This document shows positions 33,520 through 44,187 of a stretch of DNA of 64,000 nucleotides, one piece after another. The stretch spans positions 19,407,017 through 19,471,016 of the forward strand of contig CM038466.1 in NCBI GenBank assembly GCA_021464415.1, read 5' to 3'. This stretch comes from Lonicera japonica (Eukaryota; Streptophyta; Magnoliopsida; Dipsacales; Caprifoliaceae). Numbering within the stretch: position 1 is the stretch's first letter; every line of letters begins with the position of its first letter. The notes under the pieces were generated by a model, which worked only from the letters and a program-made list of their open reading frames with translations, was not told where the DNA came from and made no database searches. The position numbers were made by a program, and so were the translations under genes.

Positions 33520-33971
33520 TCCAATACTCAGATGGACCACAAATCAATCTACTAGAGCTCATATATTTTTATTATTTAGTGTGAGGCCCATAATATTGAG
33601 CTTAAGCCCAGCTCTTATTATTTAAGGAAGAAAATGTTGTTGTTTTTGATTTTTCTGTTGAATTAGTAGTTGTTTTGACTTTGACCTCTATATGTCTGCA
33701 TATATGCTGTAGAGTGAAGGAAAGGGATAGACAGTTGTTGGCCAATCCTGGTCTCTGAAACTTCCGATTGCCAGTTAGGATACTCAACAACTCCCCCTCT
33801 ATTTTTGAATGAATCTCTCTTTACACTTTCTGTCCCATTGAAATTTCTCCTGAATAAGCTCATCTCTCTCTCCCTCTCTAAAACTCAGGACAACTTAAAA
33901 GTCAACAACAGTTGTATTTGTTGTTGGGGGATTCACAGGGATCAATTCATTGAACAGTTATCTAATCTTCA
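33520..33971 (+). promoter_or_regulatory. Promoter and 5' leader of the M50B-like gene
   Basis: A short stretch between the Harbinger-like element and the start codon. It ends in a CT-rich leader (33815-33885, TCTCTCTCTCCCTCTC) typical of plant 5' UTRs. Less than 460 bp separates the transposable element from the start codon. Confidence 0.45.
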
Positions 33972-36900
33972 ATGCCGAATTGGGAGCTCAAGGGTTGTTG
34001 TAAAGACGACCAGGTCGCCTTTCTTGTTACCGTCGGTGTTTATATGCTCGCTATTCTCGCGGTTTGTTTCCCCTAATTCCCTTTTGTGAATTTATTCAGT
34101 TTCAGAGTTAATTACCATTTAATTCGTTTTTTCCGTTAAGAAACTATTCATATTTTTGGTGATGGAAAAGATAAATTAATTGTTGCAAGAACCGGACGTG
34201 GAAACTTTCTTGGACTTGTGGAGTTTACATAGTAGTAACATTAATCGACATTCCCCATGCTTTTAAAACTTAGTATTTGCTCTTCGGTTTCCACAAAATG
34301 GAATGCCTAAATTCACATAAGGCCTACCTATTTCTAGAGTTCATCATTGCTATACACCATTTCACCTTAACGCTCATATTGTTTAGCCTGCTGGCACCTA
34401 CGGTAGTTGTCACATACAGCAGCCCGTCTACAACACTAAGGTTACATCCACCCACTTAGGGCCTAACTTTCAGCTGGATTTCCCCTCTTATAATATTCTG
34501 TCGCATCCCAGTTTAGAAATCATGCATATACAATGAGATAGATAATGTAGGGACCAGATAAGTAAATTTGTATGTAACTTTAGGATGAAAATGAATCCTG
34601 TTAGGCCCTCTCCACCACCAATGTTAATAATGTAAAAATGGCTATTTTCTATCTCCACCACAACATTTTAAAAGCCAATAGTGTAGGCTAAATGCTGAAG
34701 CTAAGTTAAACTTAGCTCTTGACAAACTTTTACCCTTGGCAACACACATTGTGTCGCCCCACTCTAACACGCTTGGGCGACACAATGTGTGTCATCCCAC
34801 GCCAATGCTTCTTCGGCAACAATTGTGTGTCGTCTAGTGTAAATTTTACCCTTTACCCGCTGTAAATTTTATCAAATTGATAGGCTAAAATCGATGTTCT
34901 AAAAATCGTGAATCGGAAATCGATCGGCAAGGTGGGGAGTGGGGATTTTTCATTTTATCGGGGATTTATCAGGGATAAATCGGAAAAAATCAGATATGCA
35001 CTGTTCACCATATAAATAATATATTATATAACAATATGCCAAATAAAATATAATAGTAGCAAAATGGACATTAATAAAGTAAAATGCTAAATAAAAATAA
35101 CTTAGGGGGTTAATTGTAAACATTTAAAAGAAATTTCTCACCTATTTACTAGACTTATTAGTAATTTTGTAAATTGTAATATACCTAAGGGTAATTAGGT
35201 CATTCACCACTTATTAAAATTAAAACCTACGCCTCTTCTTTACCCTAAAATTAAAACTTACGCCTCTCTTTCTCATACCACACACACAGTCGCCATTTTC
35301 TATCTCTCTTCATCTTCTTCTTTCACTTCGCCCCTTCTCGTTCTTGTGTTTAGTTCTTCGGCTTCTTCCAAGTTCTGCCCCTGACTGCTTCGAGCCTTCG
35401 ATCGTTGTTGGTCGTTGAAGTTCTCTCTCTGTTTCGAGGTCGAGTGAAGGAGAGAGAGGCGAGGTCGAGTGAAGGAGAGATATGTGAGATTGAGTGAAGG
35501 AGAGAAAATGAAGGTCGAGTGAAGTTCTCTCTTTCTCTTTTTCCTAGCCCGATTTTTTCGGCCGATCATGCATAATCGTATCAGGGCATAGCTGATTGCC
35601 GATTAATCGGCGATAAATTGGCCTGAATTGGCGATTTTTAGAACACTGGCTAAGATGAAATACCCACTTTTACACTACATTTTTAACATTACCGGTAAAG
35701 ATGGCCTTAAAAGAAGTTGGTGGCGTCAACGGAAGTGACAATGTTGGTCAATAAGGGTTTTGGTTGTCTCCTATGGCCCTTTATGAAACAAAGTATATTT
35801 GTGAAAGTGGTTCATATGCTTCACCTGTAGCTAAGTTGACTTTGTTAGATCTTGTTAGTTCCAATAACCTTACGGTGAAAACCATCACCTATATAAACTT
35901 TAGGATCGTTCATATCGGATCACCAAGAATCAATAGATGAATAAGCAGAAGCGTACTACAATCCATAGCGATTGATTCGTATTAAAGCCCAGTGGTTGGC
36001 ATTCTAGATCTACATAATACGTACTACGTGTGATTTGGGAATCATAACCACTATATATAGATAGTAACCCTACTATCTATTATGTTTTTATATTTTAGCC
36101 CACCATAAAAATATAAATTATCCTTGAGCCTTTCCACATTAAAGGCCCACACCCAGTGGCGGAGCCAGGAATTTTGTTTGCAATTTTTTTTGCATATACT
36201 ATTTAGAGTAGTAGAATCAACATTCGGAGCGAAGGAACATATATTTGACGGAGTGGATTCGACATTTGGAAATGCGGATTCAACATTTAGAGTAGAACTC
36301 GAACCAACATTTCGAGAACTAGAATTTACTCCTACTTTACTAAAATGTTTCTCCATTATGTTTCTGAAAAATTAAAAATAATATACTAAAATTAATTATA
36401 TATTTATCAACTCAATATTCAACCTATTATAACCAACAAACACATATATTAATCTTAATATTAATTTATCAAATAACAATCTAATAAGCAAATTAACCTC
36501 AATAATCAAATTTAATATCAATATTTAACAATCTAAGAAGCAAATCAACATTAATAAATAATAACCAACAAACAAATATATTAACAATCTAAGTAGCAAA
36601 TCAACATTAAAACACCTGAATCTTAATATTCAAAAAAATAAAAAAATATAGTATAAGATCATAAGAAAGAAATCTAACCTAAAAGGCTAAAAGCCAAAAA
36701 AAAATTGCGGAATGCAAAGTGCAAAAAAGAGCCGGAAGAAATAAAGAACAAAAATGGAAAGAGGAAAGAGGAGTAAACAAAAAAGATAATTAACTGCCTG
36801 CCTTTCTAATTATGCACCACGCCCAGATTTATTTACAAAACCCGTCCCCCAAATTTATGCAATTCATTGCACATACACCCCTCACCCACTGAATTTCCTT

Positions 36901-39900
36901 AATTACACAATCGACCTTAATTTTCCTACTGTCACACAAAGAGACAAATACTCTGTAAAAAATTGCCAAAAGTTCAGGTAGGCCCATCCCTACATGGCTC
37001 TGCCCCTGCCCACACCCTATTAGATACATTCAAGCTCAAATTCCTTAACCTTAGTACATCACTTTTGAAGTGGGCTTAACCTCATGCAACAATCCACAAC
37101 ACATAATTATTTCACATATAAGCCCAATGTTGGATTAAGGATCCCTCAGACTTTGAGATCTTTTTTTTTTGAACATCAAGTTGGCTTGAGTTCATAAATG
37201 CTGTTTTGTACACACTATACTATACTAGGTTGAATTTGATCAATATATCATCTTGGTCGCAAAAATACATAGTAATTTTGATTAAGCTTGAATCCCTTAG
37301 ATCATTCATTTTCTTGATGCATGCTTTGATGTTCTTTCTTTCTTCCATTTAAAATTTTGAATGATCATAACAGCTTTGGCGGACATTTGTGATTACACCT
37401 TTTAAGCTCATAACTGTATTTCTTCACGAAGCAAGCCATGCAATCGCTTGCAAGCTTACATGTGGCCAGGTAAATGTTCTTTCCCTTTTTTTTTCGTTTT
37501 TGCCACCCTTATTTGTTCATTCATTTTTATTTGCACAGAGGTTCAAAACTTGCTTTCATATCAATGTGTTCTATACTTCCAGTAGATGATCTCTCGTTAA
37601 ATTACAACTGTTGTTGAATCAGTAGACCAGTTATTCAGGTACTTATGATCTTGTAGGTTAGGATTTTAGGAAAAGAGTGGAATCGCTTTTCTTTGATTAT
37701 TGTTGCGGCTTCTGGTTGTTCATGCTAAACTTTTCTAACACTCTGAGTAGCCCAATGGGCAAGGCCTCTTTTTAATTTTCTTATTTTTTATTAGTTGTTG
37801 TCTTGCTCTTGCCACCACCCCTTAGTTGCCAATATTGTCATTTCAACTTATTCACTTCATGATCCTGATGACAAATTAAATTTGGATATTTATCTGTCTT
37901 CCTTGCTATGAAAAATAATCTAAAATGCAAATTAACTAACAAATGCAGTTGCGACATGTACTTATGTAATGGTCACCGGAAACTATGACGTGGTTAAACC
38001 ACATGAGCTGACTACATAAATCATACTTATTAGAGCTGCTGTCTTGCAAAATATCTTTTGTTAAAGAACAAGCTTTACTTCCTTTTCTACTATCTCCATC
38101 TAAGTCAATTAGGCCTACTTTTTTGCTTAGCGCTATTGTGAGTGTTGGCTAAATCAATAGTCCTTACTACACTTTAGTTACTCTACACTGAATGTGTCTA
38201 ATCATTCTGACATTTTCTTTTCTCAATATATCTTCAATAATAGATTTTCTAATTTGACGGACACTCATCTTAGGAGATGCATTTTCAACACACTGACCTT
38301 ATGAAAATATGGTTTGTTAATTTCCCAACATTCTGCCCCATAAAGCATGATTGGTTCTATAATTGTTTTCTAGTACCTTCTCTTCAGTTTCATTAGTAAA
38401 CTCCCATAATATCTTCAGCTTCATTAGGCGCCCTAGGGGTGCTTTTTAGAACACTGAAATTGATGAATCATAAATATGTCTATTTGGCACTCTACTTTTG
38501 TATGTTTGACCACTCAATTTCTCGTCTGCTCTTACATTCAGGTGGAGGGAATGCAGGTTCATGCAAATGAAGGCGGGGTTACACAAACACGTGGTGGTGT
38601 ATATTGGATTATCTTGCCCGCCGGATGTAATACATTTCTCTTCTGTACAATTTTCTTCTTATTCCCCCCATTATAATGCATCTCGTGTTTCGTTGTTATA
38701 CTACAATGTAATACTCCAACCCAAATTAAGAGTCCACTATGCCCTTTTGGGATGTCCCAAATTAGGAGTCGACTTTCCTTTTCAGAAGATAACCAACGTA
38801 CCAATACTCACGATAGGAAACAAGTTTTGGTCTAAAGCATCATTGTGCTGAAACTAGTGCAACTTCGAAAAACTTAAAAGTCATAGGGACGTAGGGAGTA
38901 CAAGATTAATGAAAGCCCACATATTGATGTTATATAAAGTACTTAATTGTATCTATTTAGCTTGTTATTGATATACTTTCCTCCTATTCTATCAATCTTT
39001 TCTTGCTATTTGCATTATCAACACCTTAATGGCATTGAGAATAAGAGTTTGTGTGGATCTCCTCTTTTCTCCAGATCTTGGTTCATCATTTTGGGGAATG
39101 GTTTTCATTCTTGCTTCCACAAATCTTCTTACTGCAAGAATTGCTGCCGGTTGTTTTGGTTGTTGCTTTGCTCATTGTGCTCTTCGTTGCTAAAAATGTA
39201 AGTGCTTGATAAAGTCTTTCCACCTTCATTCTCTGTGCATTATCTTATTTGGTTTATTCTATTTTGTGAAACAGTGGACACTTCGAGGACTTTGCATAGG
39301 TCAGTATTTTCAAGTTCTTAATAAGTTTCCATTTTCGCTATCATTGATTTTATTCTTTATATGTATTGAGTTTCATGCTCATATTCTTATACCTAAATAT
39401 TTACATCCAGGGTTTATCATTTTCCTTGCTGTAATTTGGATTTTGCAAGAAATGACCAAAGTTCGCATTCTTCGATACGTCATTCTATTCATGGGTACTG
39501 TGCTTATCATTTAAAGCTCGTTCTTTTGTTAAATGAATTCAATGCTTTTTTCTTCTTGTTGTTGGTTTCTTATGTACTTTGTGAATAAAGATGAGTTGCT
39601 CATTTGTGGTTTTCTTCTAAATTGCAGGTGTTATGAACAGTTTGTTTTCGGTTTATGGTACAACCTATCCTCCATTTTATTAGTAAAATGAAGTATATTG
39701 TATAATTTATTAACTTCAGTGCCGTATTAATATGAATCTAATTTTGCAGATATCTACGATGATCTAATATCTCGAAAGATTAATTCTAGTGATGCTGAGA
39801 AGTTTGCGGAAGTTTGCCCCTGCCCTTGCAATGGTGCAGCCTGGGGAGTCATATGGTGAGCTTTCTAAGGGCATCCACAATTTTTTTTTTTAAAACTCTA

Positions 39901-40661
39901 GTCAATGACTCAAGTGGAATTCTTTTTTATTAAGAAATGCAATTGAGCTACACAAGTGGGGGTAGCACTCCCCCAACAACTGTCCCTCAAAGGGATTTTT
40001 GAAACTGTCGCTGGTGGGATTCGAACCGTAGTGTTTATTTTCACCATCCCTGAGGGATAAATTAATTAACTGCCCCTGGTAGAGTTTGAACCGTACCTAC
40101 TGGTGTGAAAAGTGGGCAGTGATACCAACTGAGCTAGAACTCATTGGTAAAAATGTGTATGTTTAACCATCCTTAAGGGATTAGTTAATTAAGTGCACCT
40201 AGCGGGGTTGAACCCTGCCCACTTGTGGTAAAAATGTGAAATGCTAAAATGCAAAGCCTAAATTACGTCTCGTTAGAGATAATTCATCTTCATTTCAAGA
40301 GTCTGAATCAGTATTCAGAATTGCTTCATCTGTCCCAAATTCAGTGCCCACTCTATCCCTCTTTTGGATTACCCAAATTAAAAGTTCAGATTCCTTTTGA
40401 ACATAATCAGTGTCTGAGCACTCACGATAACAAACAAGTTTTTGTTCTCAACCATTGATTAGGTTCAAATTATAACGTGTTGAAATATCTTATTGCGAAG
40501 AATTTTGGTCGTTCGATGTTTTAAGATGTGAAGCTTTCAACGATTCCATATGTAGTGTTTTCTCACGGCCTCCTTATATGGGCTTTTTAACTTTCAGGGG
40601 AATGATATCTTTCATATTTCTTGGGGCAGCAATGTACCTGGGACTTGTCATCTTGTCTTAA
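33972..40661 (+). CDS. Peptidase M50B-like membrane protein, nine exons, single-base frameshift in exon 4
   Basis: Exons: 33972-34061, 37374-37469, 38542-38626, 39075-39197, 39275-39299, 39411-39494, 39628-39657, 39750-39855 and 40598-40661. All introns are GT-AG. The product would be 233 aa with hydrophobic segments, HEASH at residues 48-52 (the HExxH zinc-metallopeptidase signature), then EGGVTQTRGGVYWIILPAG, RILRYVILFMG, a Cys-rich CPCPCNG and a last membrane segment. This is the plant peptidase M50B-like family; its substrate is unknown to me. Summed exon length is 703 bases, one more than a multiple of three. The extra base lies in exon 4 near 39155-39160, where the frame shifts and hits TAA at 39191-39193, truncating the product at about 129 aa. 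All other junctions keep phase, so this is either a very recent null allele or a sequence error. Confidence 0.85.
34604..35706. mobile_element. Tourist-like MITE split by a nested hAT
   Basis: The left end GGCCCTCTCCACCACCAATG and the right end, inverted, GGCCATCTTTACCGGTAATG are imperfect inverted repeats flanked by TTA (34601-34603, 35707-35709). Removing the hAT insertion and its duplication leaves about 338 bp, a normal Tourist size. It lies in intron 1 of the M50B-like gene. Confidence 0.8.
34892..35648. mobile_element. hAT element nested in the Tourist-like MITE, 757 bp
   Basis: The ends are CGATGTTCTAAAAATCG and, inverted, CAGTGTTCTAAAAATCG. The flanks GCTAAAAT (34884-34891) and GCTAAGAT (35649-35656) match at 7 of 8 positions. 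The right half is rich in CT and GA blocks, including a repeated GAGGTCGAGTGAAGGAGAGA (about 35436-35520). This looks like captured or amplified leader sequence rather than transposase. Confidence 0.82.
36154..37008. mobile_element. Non-autonomous hAT element, 855 bp, in intron 1 of the M50B-like gene
   Basis: It starts CAGTGGCGGAGCCAGG and ends CATGGCTCTGCCCCTG, with a perfect 8-bp target-site duplication CCCACACC (36146-36153, 37009-37016). It is the same family as 2867-3268. Its left part repeats a motif of about 20 bp around TCAACATTTGGAG (36210-36330). The right part repeats CAACAAACA and AACAATCTAA phrases. No transposase. Confidence 0.92.
38714..38898. mobile_element. Stowaway-like MITE in intron 3 of the M50B-like gene
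   Basis: It begins CTCCAACCCAAATTAAGAGTC after TA and ends GGGACGTAGGGAG before TA. Its interior resembles 40310-40470 (intron 8 of the same gene), so a second decayed family fragment is present there. Confidence 0.65.
39923..40148 (-). mobile_element. tRNA-derived SINE in intron 8 of the M50B-like gene
   Basis: Read on the minus strand, the head has an RNA polymerase III box A (TAGCTCAGTTGG) and a box B-like GGTTCAAACTC, as in a tRNA. The body carries a second box B-like GGTTCGAATCC. It ends in an A-rich tail (TTAATAAAAAAG). It lies antisense to the host gene. The original target-site duplication was not identified. Confidence 0.7.
40149..40240. repeat. Partial duplicate of the SINE middle module
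   Basis: It repeats the neighbouring SINE module (ACCATCC...GGGAT...TTAATTAA...GTTGAACC). The 12-bp phrase GGTAAAAATGTG occurs on both sides (about 40145-40156 and 40227-40238), suggesting either a duplication break or a target-site duplication. Confidence 0.55.
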
Positions 40662-42448
40662 GGTACCATCTGTTTATCTGACAACTGCATATCATCTTTC
40701 ATACGCAGTCATACAAACATATAAATTATACAACAGAATCATCAGAATCTTTGAACCTAATATCTTTCATCTCTTAGATTGATGGGCACGGATACGAATT
40801 CAACACAAAGAGCAGAGAACCCTACATCTCATTTGTTCATACAATTTCTTCAATTGGTAGCTTCATTCTTTTGACCATTTATTACATTATGGGATTCACA
40901 TCCCGAGATTCATGTTTATACTTACATTTTTTTTTAGTGTGCATTTGCTTTAGAGTCTGTAATTGGGAGATCAAGCTACATCATTTTAATGTATATTCTG
41001 CTTTTAAGATACTTTCAATATATTTCCTTTACATATTTAAAAGCTTGCAGTTGAATCTCCTCCAAAATCTTTTGCGGTTTAAAGCTCTTTTGCTTTCAAA
41101 GTTGGTTTACATAAGGTCTAGTATTTGTATTTGTACTAGTATTTCACAATGCACAATCCTCAATGAATCTACCTGAATTTCACACTAGGTAATTTCAACT
41201 TCTATCTGTGTTTCATACTTACTAATTTCATAATAGTGTCTCAAGATGAGGATTGAATCTGAGACTTATTACGAGAATAAGGAGTACGCCATCATGCTAT
41301 AAGACTGTTAGTAATTCTCTAACGATTTATTCAACGTGCCACTTTGCTCCATTGGATAACCTCTACTTCTATGCAACCTACAATGATACTTTAACCGCTT
41401 ATATTTTTGCAGGTGAAACTTAATGCAACTTTTTTCAAAAAATAATAAAATGGAAGTCGTGTTCAATTTGCTACTCTTTATTTTCAAGTTACCTAAATTG
41501 AAAAAAAAAAGAGAGAAAGTTGGAAATGGGAGAAAGAAAGAGGGGATGATAATGAGATCTTGTGCTCTAAAAAAGGATTGAGGGGTGACTTGTTGTAGTT
41601 GCAGCGTAAGAAGGAAAAAAAAAAGAATGGTATGCATATGGAAGCACGTAACTTGAGAAAAAGCCGAAGCAATTGGATCGGACTCGTTTGCTTTTTTTCC
41701 CAACTGCCAACCCCTACATTTGCTATCACGTTTAAAAGTCAGACAATAAAACTTGGGATTTATTCAACTTTTCACTAAAGTTAGATATACATTCCATTAA
41801 CTACGTACTTCAATCATTAAGTCAATATATATGAATTAATAAATTTCAATTACTTGGGGAAGAGGTTAATTGTATGCGTGTATGCATAGTTTTATCAAAA
41901 AATTATTTATTAATAAATGTGGAACAAGTTTAGGTAGGATTAATTGAAAGTATAGAAAATGTGATAATCAAGCTATTTTCAAGTATTTGAGGAAATGGTG
42001 GAGTATAGAAAACGGATAATATTTACACAAGTTTACAAAATTAATTTTTATTATTCGATGAATTTTAAATCTGCGATGTATCATCTATCATAAATACTAG
42101 TTTCAACCAACAGCATTGAATTTGATAGGAATGTGCGAAAATTAATTAAATCTAACAATTATTTATTTTGGCGAGAAACCTCTATGCAGTTCTTCATAAA
42201 TTATTAATTACATGCTGCAATTCATGATAGACTAATAGTTTGCTGAGCTACTCTTTGATCATTATTATTGAGTATAGATTTTGTTAAAGACTTCCATTTT
42301 TATCTACCTATATAAATATTAAAGATGACTTTTTATTTTTAAAAAATTCTCAGAAAATATAATTTAAAAACATGTATTGACGAAAATGGGATGTGTCATT
42401 ACTTAACCACAAATTTTGTTGATTATACTTCACCGTTGTGAATATTCC
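40662..42448. other. Intergenic, 3' of the M50B-like gene
   Basis: It holds the 3' UTR and AT-rich DNA. A G/A-rich minus-strand ORF (41308-41703) lacks any recognisable feature. No further gene is seen. Confidence 0.45.
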
Positions 42449-42983
42449 TAGGAGTGTGCAAAAAAACCGAAATACCGGCCCGAACCGAACCGAACCAAAC
42501 TAGCCGGTTTTTTAAGGTTTTCGGTCCCGGTTCGGTTGAAGAATATGAAAACTGAAAGGGGTCAGTTCGGTTGTCGGTTGCCGGTGTTATATAACTGGTA
42601 AAAACCGAACCGAACCAAAAGGTATTTTATTAAAAAAAAAAAGCTAAAGAAGAAAAATATTAAAATCTTTTATTTTTTTGTCAAAAGTAATTTAAGAAGG
42701 AAAGTGCCTAATTAATTAAAAAGGAGCCTAATTTTTTATAAAAAATGCCTTTAAGTCATGGCCCAATGATATAAAAATAATTTTTAAGCCATGGTCCAAC
42801 AATATAAATAGGCTCAATTGCCCAAACCTAAAACCGACAAAAATCGATTAACCGAAGCCGACTCCGACCGATTTTAAGCTTTTATCGGTTCCGCTCGGTT
42901 GATCGCCATCTAAAAACTGACTTGTAGGTTCGGCTTTCGCTTAAACCGCATAGTTCAAGTTAACCGAATCGTGCACAACCCTA
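42449..42983. mobile_element. hAT element, 535 bp
   Basis: It begins TAGGAGTGTGCAAAAAAACC and ends GTGCACAACCCTA, with a perfect 8-bp target-site duplication AATATTCC (42441-42448, 42984-42991). Both subterminal regions are packed with CCGAACCGAACC / GGTTCGG motifs in opposite orientation. No ORF. Confidence 0.92.
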
Positions 42984-42991
42984 AATATTCC

Positions 42992-43871
42992 TCTAAATTC
43001 GGACCTTATAACAGGAGGAGACAAAAAATATTTGAATTAAAAAAAAAAAAAAAGGAATTCCTTGAAATTTTCCAAAAGGAAAAAATATAATAAGAATAAA
43101 GCACGTGAAACAGATCCGAAATTTGCAGAAAGGCAAGTTGGTGGGCCCAAAGGGATTGATATATGGAAATGGACCCAACCGTCACAATTTCAAATACAAC
43201 GGGTTAACAACCACATGGACTGACCCACCAATCGCTCCCCCTCTCCCTCCCTAACTTTTTTTTTTTATTTGTCTATGCTAAATTGTTCGGACAACTTCCG
43301 TATATTTCTATCAAACTTTTTGGTTAAGTGATAAAAGGATTATCGTTAAAAAGAAATTTAAGATTTACTTGAAGTTGAATTAGTTCAAAATGTGCAAAAA
43401 TTGGTCCAAACACTTTGTGAAAAACCTAAAAAAACTTTCGTATATTTTAATTAATATTTTTTTCATAAAAAATATCAATTACTAACTATCAAAATTTTTA
43501 TATTTATAATAATTCAATTCGAAGAGCTTCCGATCTTTTCTCCCTTCACTATACATGCACAAATACTACCTCCATCTTAGTTTAATCGTCGTACTTTAAA
43601 AAACTAAAAATTAAGGACATATAATGATTATTTTAAAAGAAAATACTTATTTCTAAAAATGACCTCTATTTTTCTTTTAATGAAAAAAGGTGATGAGATC
43701 CACAATAAATAAAATAATGAGAGCTTAAAAGAATAATATTAAAAATAATAAAAAATACTTTAATTAGTGATTTGTTAAATATAAAAAATAGATAATTATT
43801 TTAAAATATCTAAAAATAAAATAATAAATAATTAAATTAAAACGATGGAGGGAGCATAAAATTATCATGAC

Positions 43872-43905
<34 letters not shown>

Positions 43906-44187
43906 TGATATAATAGGCGTGTCTCTCACTCTCACCCCAACTGGAATTTACCTTTTTTTTTTCTTTCTTAGTTTCTTTTCTTATTCCCATTAAGCCTAGC
44001 GTCGTTATTTATCGTTGCAGTTGCATTGCCCCACCCGTAGCAATTAATCCCCGTCACTTCACGGGGAAGAGCTTCTCCCACCTCTTTATCTTTCTCTCCT
44101 CCGCCTCCGAGAGCGGAGAGCTCTTCCCCTTCTACTCTCTCTCTCTCTCTCTAAAGTGTGTTTAAATATATATTTTCTTTTTAATTG
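42992..44187 (+). promoter_or_regulatory. Upstream region of the phosphomannose isomerase gene
   Basis: It contains A/T runs, the MITE at 43566-43856, an (ATA)n tract (about 43876-43905) and a CT-rich leader ending in a CT repeat (44139-44154) about 34 bases before the start codon. No TATA box is asserted. Confidence 0.45.
43566..43856. mobile_element. Stowaway-like MITE upstream of the phosphomannose isomerase gene
   Basis: It begins CTACCTCCATCTTAGTTTAA after TA and ends TTAAAACGATGGAGGGAG just before CATA, the ends being inverted repeats. It lies about 330 bp upstream of the start codon. Confidence 0.75.

Noticed and set aside
39923..40148. A functional tRNA gene
   Set aside because: Box A and box B words are present, but the acceptor stem does not pair and the sequence continues into a SINE body with an A-rich tail.
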